Positions 6,250-10,252 of a stretch of DNA of 10,252 nt are shown here, one piece after another. The stretch is from positions 1 through 10,252 of the forward strand of contig QNDV01000051.1 of NCBI GenBank assembly GCA_003646045.1, read 5' to 3'. The translations under genes and the position numbers were made by a program. This DNA is from a bacterium (lineage in GTDB: Bacteria; Krumholzibacteriota; Krumholzibacteria; LZORAL124-64-63). The notes below the pieces were generated by a model. It was not told the DNA's origin. It made no database searches and saw nothing but the letters and a program-made list of their open reading frames with translations. Positions within the stretch are counted from its first letter, which is position 1, and every line of letters starts with the position of its first letter.

Positions 6250-9200
6250 ATGACGTCTCGCCGCATTCTTTTTGCCCTGCTGACCGTGCTCATACTGGCC
6301 GCCCTGGCCGCCGGAGCCGCCGAGCAGAACCGCGTTTTCTCGCCCGTCCAGGACGGATTCACCACTCAGGGTGAAGAGGTCCTCCCCTACGCTCCCGATC
6401 GCGTTCTCATCAGACTCACTCCCAATATCGCCAAGGCCGTCACCACGGCGCCCCGCTACTACGGTGCCGAGGTTCCCGGTGCGCGGTTCGGTCTGCCCAG
6501 CGTGGACGCCCTGGCCGCCCGGGCCGGCGTGCGCCGTATCGACCGACCCTTCATCTTCCCCAAGCGGGTTGAGAAAGCCGCCACCGGTCATGCCGAGTGG
6601 TACATGCTCCATGTGGAGCCGGGTGACATGGAAGCCCTCGCCGCCGAGTTGAAGCAGCTGCCCGACGTGGCCGCGGCCATGCCGGACTGGCGCGCCTTCC
6701 CCGCCGCCACTCCCAACGATCCCATGTTCGCCGACAACTGGGGCCACAACAACACGGCCCAGTTGCCTGACCTGGACTGGGGCGGCACCTACGAGCACGA
6801 CCAGCCCAACACCGTGGGTACCCCCGGCTTCGACGCCAATGCCAAGCCGGCGTGGGACGCCAGCCAGGGCTACGGCTCGTCGGGCATCGTCATCGCCATC
6901 ATCGACAGCGGTGTTGATGTGGGCCACCCGGACCTGAACCAGGTCACGGGCTACGACTATGGCGATAACGACAGCAATCCCGACGACAACAGCTCCAATG
7001 CCGGTCATGGCACGGCCTGTGCCGGCGTGGCGGCAGCCATCGCCAACAACGGCCTGGGCGCCGTGGGTATTGCGGGCGGTAGCTCGATCATGCCCCTGAA
7101 GGTGGCCAACAACGCTGGTTCGATGTACTTCTCGTCCATCACCAACGCCCTGTACTACGCAGCGGACAATGGCGCCGACATGATCAGCATGAGCCTGGGC
7201 GCGGCCATCAGCAGTGACTCGGCTACCGACGCGGCCATCCAGTACGCGTACAACGCCGGCTGCACGATCTTCGCCGCCACCGGTAACGAGAACGCCAGCG
7301 TCATCAGTTACCCGGCCATCAACGCCTACGTGGTGGGTGTGGGCGCGGCCTCGCCCTGTGGCGAGCGCAAGCGTTCCTCCAGCCTGTCCAGCGAGTGCAA
7401 CCCCGGCGTCAGCACCGACCCCAACGGTTGGACCTGCGACGGAGAGCGCTGGTGGGGCTCCAACTACGGCGTGAACACCAAGGACGCCGGCGGTGCCGTG
7501 GATATCATTGCCCCGACCATCCTGCCGACAACCGACATCCAGGGTTCGGGCGGCTACGACCCGGGCAATTACAGTGGTTTCTTCAACGGCACCAGTTGCG
7601 CCACGCCCTATGCGGCCGGCGTGGGCGCCCTGATCAAGAGCCAGAACCCCGGCTGGACCACCGCCCAGATCCGTGACCGGATCATGGACACGGCCCAGGA
7701 CGTTACCAGTGTCGAATCTGGCGGCGGCTGGGATCGCTACAGCGGCTACGGCATGATCGATGCCGAGGCAGCCGTGGGCGGTGGCGGCCCGGTGGAGAAC
7801 CCGCCGGTGGCAGCGTTCACCGGTTCGCCCACCAGCGGCGTCATGCCCCTGGCCGTGAACTTCACCGACCAGTCCACCGAATCACCCACGGGCTGGAGCT
7901 GGACCTTCGGCGACGGCGGCACCTCCAGTGCCCAGAACCCGAGCCACAGCTACACCAGCGCGGGCGACTACACCGTGATCCTGACGGCATCCAACGCCTT
8001 CGGTTCCGACGGTGAGACCAAGACCAACTACATCACCGTTACCGACCCGGGTGACACCTACGCTTCGCTGCCCTACAGCACGGGCTTCGAGAGCGGCTCG
8101 CTGGACCAGTACTGGTCGACGACCCTCGGCACCGAGGGCCGCATCCAGGTCACCACGGCCAACACCGCCCACTCGGGCAGCTATCAGCTGGCCATGGACG
8201 ACCACACTAACGGCGGCAGCTACAGCCTCAACGAGGCCTGGCTGCAGCTGAACCTGGCCGGCGAGTCCCAGGTGGACCTGGACTTCTGGTGGACCGACTA
8301 CAGCGATGAGACACACTCCCAGGACGGCGTGTACTTCTCGGACAACGGCGGCGCGAGCTTCGTGAAGGTCCAGGACCTCAACGGCGCGAGCTACACCAAC
8401 CAGACCTGGTACGAGTTCAACCTGGACCTGGACGCCCTGGCGGCCAGCAACGGGCTGAGCCTGACCGGCAACTTCGTGGTCAAGTTCCAGCAGTACGACA
8501 ACTACGGCATCACCACCGATGGCATGGGCTTCGACGACATCAGCGTCGCGGGTGGCGCGGCCGGTTCGGCGCCGGTGGCGGCCTTCAGTGGTACGCCCAC
8601 CAGCGGCACGGCGCCCCTGGCGGTCAGTTTCACCGACGCCTCAAGCAACGCGCCCACGGGCTGGAGCTGGACCTTCGGCGACGGCGGCACCTCCAGTGCC
8701 CAGAACCCGAGCCACAGCTACACCAGCGCGGGTACCTACACCGTGAGCCTGACGGCATCCAACGCCTACGGCTCCGACGGTGAGACCAAGACCAACTACA
8801 TCACGGTCACCGATCCCGGTGGCGGAGGCGACTGGGTGACCATCACCTACGACGACTTCGAAAGTGGCTGGGGCAGCTACACCGACGGTGGCGGGGACTG
8901 TTCCCGCTACACCGGCGGCACCTATGCCCACCAGGGCAGTGCTGCGGCCGACATCCAGGACAACAGCGGCACGAGTTCGTCCTTCTACCACACCGCGGGC
9001 CAGAATGTGAGCGCGTACGTGGACCTGGAGGTCGATTTCTGGTTCCGTGCCGAAAGCATGGACAACACCAGGGAGGATTTCTGGCTCCAGTACTACGATG
9101 GTTCCTCCTGGCAGACCATCGAGACCTGGGCCCGGTCCACCGATTTCGACAACAGGGTGTTCTACCACAAGACCGTGACGATCCCGAACACGTACAACTA

Positions 9201-9603
9201 TCCCACCAATGCCAAGCTGCGCTTCATGTGCGACGCCAGCGGCAACCGGGATGACGTGTACATCGACGAGATCGAGTTCCGCGGCCTGACCGCGGGCGGC
9301 TCGGGCGGCGACCTGGCTCTGGGCGAGAAATTCGTCCCGGCCCTGTTCGCGGTGGACCAGAACTACCCGAACCCGTTCAACCCCATCACGACCATCAAGT
9401 TCGACCTGCCCAAGGCCGCCCACGTGAGGATCGACATCTTCAACGTACGCGGCTCCAAGGTGGCGACGCTGGTGAACCGGCAGTACGAGGCCGGCTCGCA
9501 GACCATCGCCTGGAACGCGAAGGGCGTGGCCTCCGGCGTGTACTTCTACAGGGTGCAGGCCGGTAACGATGCCTCGATGCATAAGATGACGTTGCTTAAA
9601 TAG
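6250..9603 (+). CDS. Secreted subtilisin-family (S8) protease, PKD and jelly-roll domains, C-terminal sorting-like tag
   Basis: This 1117-residue extracellular serine protease starts with a signal peptide (1-24; RR then LLTVLILAALAAGAA). A propeptide-like region (about 45-165, DRVLIRLTP) follows. The S8 domain (about 190-510) has an intact catalytic triad: D219 (IIDSGVD), H253 (GHGTAC) and S449 (NGTSCATP), with oxyanion N346 (ATGNEN). PKD domain 1 spans 518-600 and a jelly-roll/MAM-like domain about 602-770 (GFESGSLDQYW...FDDISV). PKD domain 2 spans 774-857, then a second jelly-roll-like domain about 858-1016 (DDFESGWG...IDEIEF). The final domain, about 1030-1117, opens NYPNPFNP and ends KMTLLK. 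An insertion with C370, C383 and C396 lies between N346 and S449. The ATG at 6250 has GAGGAGA at 6238-6244. A strong terminator follows, so the gene is monocistronic. It likely degrades protein outside the cell, with PKD and jelly-roll domains aiding substrate or surface binding; the substrate is unknown. Confidence 0.95.
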   Translation: MTSRRILFALLTVLILAALAAGAAEQNRVFSPVQDGFTTQGEEVLPYAPDRVLIRLTPNIAKAVTTAPRYYGAEVPGARFGLPSVDALAARAGVRRIDRPFIFPKRVEKAATGHAEWYMLHVEPGDMEALAAELKQLPDVAAAMPDWRAFPAATPNDPMFADNWGHNNTAQLPDLDWGGTYEHDQPNTVGTPGFDANAKPAWDASQGYGSSGIVIAIIDSGVDVGHPDLNQVTGYDYGDNDSNPDDNSSNAGHGTACAGVAAAIANNGLGAVGIAGGSSIMPLKVANNAGSMYFSSITNALYYAADNGADMISMSLGAAISSDSATDAAIQYAYNAGCTIFAATGNENASVISYPAINAYVVGVGAASPCGERKRSSSLSSECNPGVSTDPNGWTCDGERWWGSNYGVNTKDAGGAVDIIAPTILPTTDIQGSGGYDPGNYSGFFNGTSCATPYAAGVGALIKSQNPGWTTAQIRDRIMDTAQDVTSVESGGGWDRYSGYGMIDAEAAVGGGGPVENPPVAAFTGSPTSGVMPLAVNFTDQSTESPTGWSWTFGDGGTSSAQNPSHSYTSAGDYTVILTASNAFGSDGETKTNYITVTDPGDTYASLPYSTGFESGSLDQYWSTTLGTEGRIQVTTANTAHSGSYQLAMDDHTNGGSYSLNEAWLQLNLAGESQVDLDFWWTDYSDETHSQDGVYFSDNGGASFVKVQDLNGASYTNQTWYEFNLDLDALAASNGLSLTGNFVVKFQQYDNYGITTDGMGFDDISVAGGAAGSAPVAAFSGTPTSGTAPLAVSFTDASSNAPTGWSWTFGDGGTSSAQNPSHSYTSAGTYTVSLTASNAYGSDGETKTNYITVTDPGGGGDWVTITYDDFESGWGSYTDGGGDCSRYTGGTYAHQGSAAADIQDNSGTSSSFYHTAGQNVSAYVDLEVDFWFRAESMDNTREDFWLQYYDGSSWQTIETWARSTDFDNRVFYHKTVTIPNTYNYPTNAKLRFMCDASGNRDDVYIDEIEFRGLTAGGSGGDLALGEKFVPALFAVDQNYPNPFNPITTIKFDLPKAAHVRIDIFNVRGSKVATLVNRQYEAGSQTIAWNAKGVASGVYFYRVQAGNDASMHKMTLLK
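7885..7964 (+). repeat. Identical 80-base core of PKD repeat, copy 1
   Basis: These 80 bases are identical to 8653-8732, an offset of 768 bases. They encode the PTGWSWTFGDGG...SAG core of PKD domain 1. The similarity extends less perfectly over roughly 7801-8050 versus 8569-8818. Identity includes third codon positions, so the copies come from recent duplication or gene conversion. Confidence 0.95.
8653..8732 (+). repeat. Identical 80-base core of PKD repeat, copy 2
   Basis: This is the second copy of the 80-base identical core, encoding the centre of PKD domain 2. The flanking parts of the two PKD domains differ at scattered bases, for example VILTASNAF in copy 1 against VSLTASNAY in copy 2. 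The jelly-roll-like domain lies between the copies, so a recombination event here would delete or duplicate one PKD plus jelly-roll unit in frame (768 is divisible by 3). Confidence 0.95.
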
Positions 9604-9609
9604 CGTCTT

Positions 9610-9625
9610 CCGCGACTCGTCGCGG
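9610..9625 (+). other. Small hairpin before the main terminator
   Basis: CCGCGA (9610-9615) and TCGCGG (9620-9625) form a perfect 6-bp stem with a 4-base loop, 7 bases after the protease stop. It has no T-run of its own. It may protect the 3' end of the mRNA or simply accompany the terminator that follows 11 bases later. Confidence 0.45.
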
Positions 9626-9635
9626 TAATTGCAGG

Positions 9636-9668
9636 ACCCCGGCCGGATTCGTTCCGGCCGGGGTTTTT
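9636..9668 (+). terminator. Rho-independent terminator of the subtilase gene
   Basis: CCCCGGCCGGA (9637-9647) pairs perfectly with TCCGGCCGGGG (9653-9663) around a 5-base loop, and TTTTT follows at 9664-9668. An outer A-T pair (9636/9664) extends the stem. This is a strong classical terminator 33 bases after the stop codon. Confidence 0.94.
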
Positions 9669-9703
9669 CGTGGCCAGCCGGCCCCATTGATAAGCCAAAT
9701 GCA

Positions 9704-9733
9704 TTGATGCCAGGCGCGGACGACATATATAGT
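9704..9733 (+). promoter_or_regulatory. Promoter of the small exported protein gene
   Basis: TTGATG (9704-9709) and TATAGT (9728-9733) are 18 bases apart; the -10 matches consensus at 5 of 6 positions and the -35 at 4 of 6. It lies just after the terminator, in a locally AT-richer stretch. Transcription would begin near 9740, giving a leader of about 38 bases. Confidence 0.6.
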
Positions 9734-9764
9734 CCGGCTCATTACTGAAGCTTGTATTTGGAAT

Positions 9765-9773
9765 GGGGGGAAA
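9765..9773 (+). promoter_or_regulatory. Ribosome binding site that fixes the start at 9778
   Basis: A run of six G followed by AAA lies 7 bases from the G-run to the ATG at 9778. An in-frame ATG at 9763 overlaps this element and has no binding site of its own, so 9778 is the better start. Confidence 0.6.
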
Positions 9774-9777
9774 TCAT

Positions 9778-10158
9778 ATGCAGCCGCAGCAATGGGTACA
9801 TCTGACTGGTAGCCTGGCAATCCTCTTGATGCTCCTGGCGACGATACCATCTACCGCGGACACAACTGAATTGTGGGGGCCGGACCTCATGGCCGCCGAA
9901 ACCGCTCTGCAGGCCAGGCTCGCCGCAGACAGGAACGATGCCGGGGCTCTGCGCGGACTCATCCTCACCCACCTGGCCCTGGGACGGGACAAGGATCTGC
10001 CTGACGAAATCAAACAGTATGCCAAGGACGCCCCCCACGGTGTCGAAGACCGTTTTCTGCTCCAGATCATCGCCCGCCTCACCGCTACCGAAAGCATGGA
10101 CTTCCAGAAAACCCTCTACGAATTTGCGCCTAGCCCAGACTGGCCACGAGTTTCCTGA
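9778..10158 (+). CDS. Small exported helical protein, function unknown
   Basis: This 126-residue protein has a convincing signal peptide: hydrophobic core LTGSLAILLMLLATI (9-23), cleavage likely after S-T-A (A27), before DTTELWGPDL. The mature part is about 99 residues, mostly amphipathic helix, with an alternating pattern (AAETALQARLAADRND, GALRGLILTHLALGRD) reminiscent of TPR helices, but I cannot assign a family. It has its own promoter and a G-rich ribosome binding site, so it looks like a genuine gene. The 3' end is less certain. The last ~9 codons overlap the 3' end of a gene on the opposite strand, and the protein ends without a clear domain boundary. It could be a truncated remnant of a longer exported helical protein. 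It acts outside the cytoplasm, or at the membrane if the signal is uncleaved. Confidence 0.65.
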   Translation: MQPQQWVHLTGSLAILLMLLATIPSTADTTELWGPDLMAAETALQARLAADRNDAGALRGLILTHLALGRDKDLPDEIKQYAKDAPHGVEDRFLLQIIARLTATESMDFQKTLYEFAPSPDWPRVS

Positions 10159-10252
10159 AACGTGGATGATCGCGCAGGGGATCAAGATCCGTATCGTTCT
10201 CCATCCACTCCCGGTATGCGGCCCCCACCTTGACCGTATTCTCCAGACAGGC
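10130..10252 (-). CDS. C-terminal end of a TPR-type protein (partial)
   Basis: On the minus strand a frame enters from the right edge and runs 40 codons to a TAG at 10130-10132. Its product contains KVGAAYREWMEND, then TDLDPLRDHPRFRKL, and ends VASLG. In my recollection, the pattern LDPLR-D-PRF-L is the typical last helix of TPR proteins such as the C-terminal repeats of bacterial Ser/Thr protein kinases and adenylate-cyclase- or CadC-like regulators. The N-terminal part, which would show the enzymatic or DNA-binding domain, is outside the window. The gene is convergent with the small exported protein and overlaps its 3' end by 29 bases. The sense-strand frame across the same bases is also open, but the TPR match decides the strand. 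Confidence 0.75.
   Translation of the reverse strand, partial: ACLENTVKVGAAYREWMENDTDLDPLRDHPRFRKLVASLG

Noticed and set aside
6043..7008. 321-codon minus-strand frame opposite the 5' end of the protease
   Set aside because: It is antisense to the signal peptide, propeptide and first catalytic residues of the protease and has a low-complexity Gly/Val product.
9694..9710. Second Zur-like box (AAATGCATTGATGC)
   Set aside because: It lacks the 7-1-7 symmetry seen at 566-580 and overlaps the -35 of a gene with no zinc link.
8641..9726. 361-codon minus-strand frame opposite the protease C-terminus
   Set aside because: It runs through the terminator and is a composition-driven shadow of the PKD and jelly-roll coding sequence.

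Overview
This GC-rich bacterial window contains complete genes for high-affinity zinc uptake, two membrane-linked proteins on the opposite strand, a large secreted protease and a small exported protein, with a partial gene at each edge. Two secreted proteins, the partial one at the left edge and the complete protease, end in the same roughly 85-residue C-terminal domain. It opens with NYPNPFNP and closes with SGVY-Y-R and a terminal M-L-K. Domains of this kind (type IX-like sorting or FlgD-Ig-like) are common in the Bacteroidetes/Fibrobacteres/Gemmatimonadetes-type superphylum and in candidate phyla such as Eisenbacteria and Krumholzibacteria. I infer an organism of that broad group. The window alone cannot settle the lineage.

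Layout. Bases 1-482 (+) hold the C-terminus of a secreted protein, followed by a strong terminator at 505-538. Bases 616-3526 (+) hold zur-znuA-znuC-znuB, four genes that overlap by 4, 11 and 8 bases. A 7-1-7 inverted repeat at 566-580 lies just upstream and is the obvious candidate Zur operator. Bases 3534-4442 and 4501-5937 (-) encode a single-pass membrane-anchored protein with a 21-24-residue beta-rich repeat and a GT-C type (family 39-like) membrane glycosyltransferase. The glycosyltransferase has a near-consensus promoter at 6002-6030. The divergent intergenic region also holds a promoter for the + strand. Bases 6250-9603 (+) encode an 1117-residue subtilisin-family protease with two PKD domains, two jelly-roll-like domains and the C-terminal sorting-like domain. 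It is followed by a strong terminator at 9636-9668. Bases 9778-10158 (+) encode a small exported helical protein with its own promoter. Bases 10130-10252 (-) hold the last 40 codons of a TPR-type protein entering from the right edge.

How the genes work together. The zinc block reads as a self-contained homeostasis module. Zur senses zinc and probably represses its own operon; ZnuA captures zinc outside the inner membrane; ZnuB and ZnuC move it inward. Both ZnuA and ZnuC carry histidine-rich stretches. The protease and the left-edge protein are probably cargo of one secretion/anchoring route encoded elsewhere. The glycosyltransferase and the anchored repeat protein may form a two-gene unit, with a 58-base gap, but no joint function can be shown.

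I found no rRNA, tRNA, CRISPR array, insertion sequence or phage gene. Most of the window is conventional. The points most worth a second look are the His-rich ZnuC tail, the candidate Zur box, the repeat protein, the duplicated PKD segment with an 80-base identical core, the shared C-terminal tag, and the TPR gene end at the right edge.
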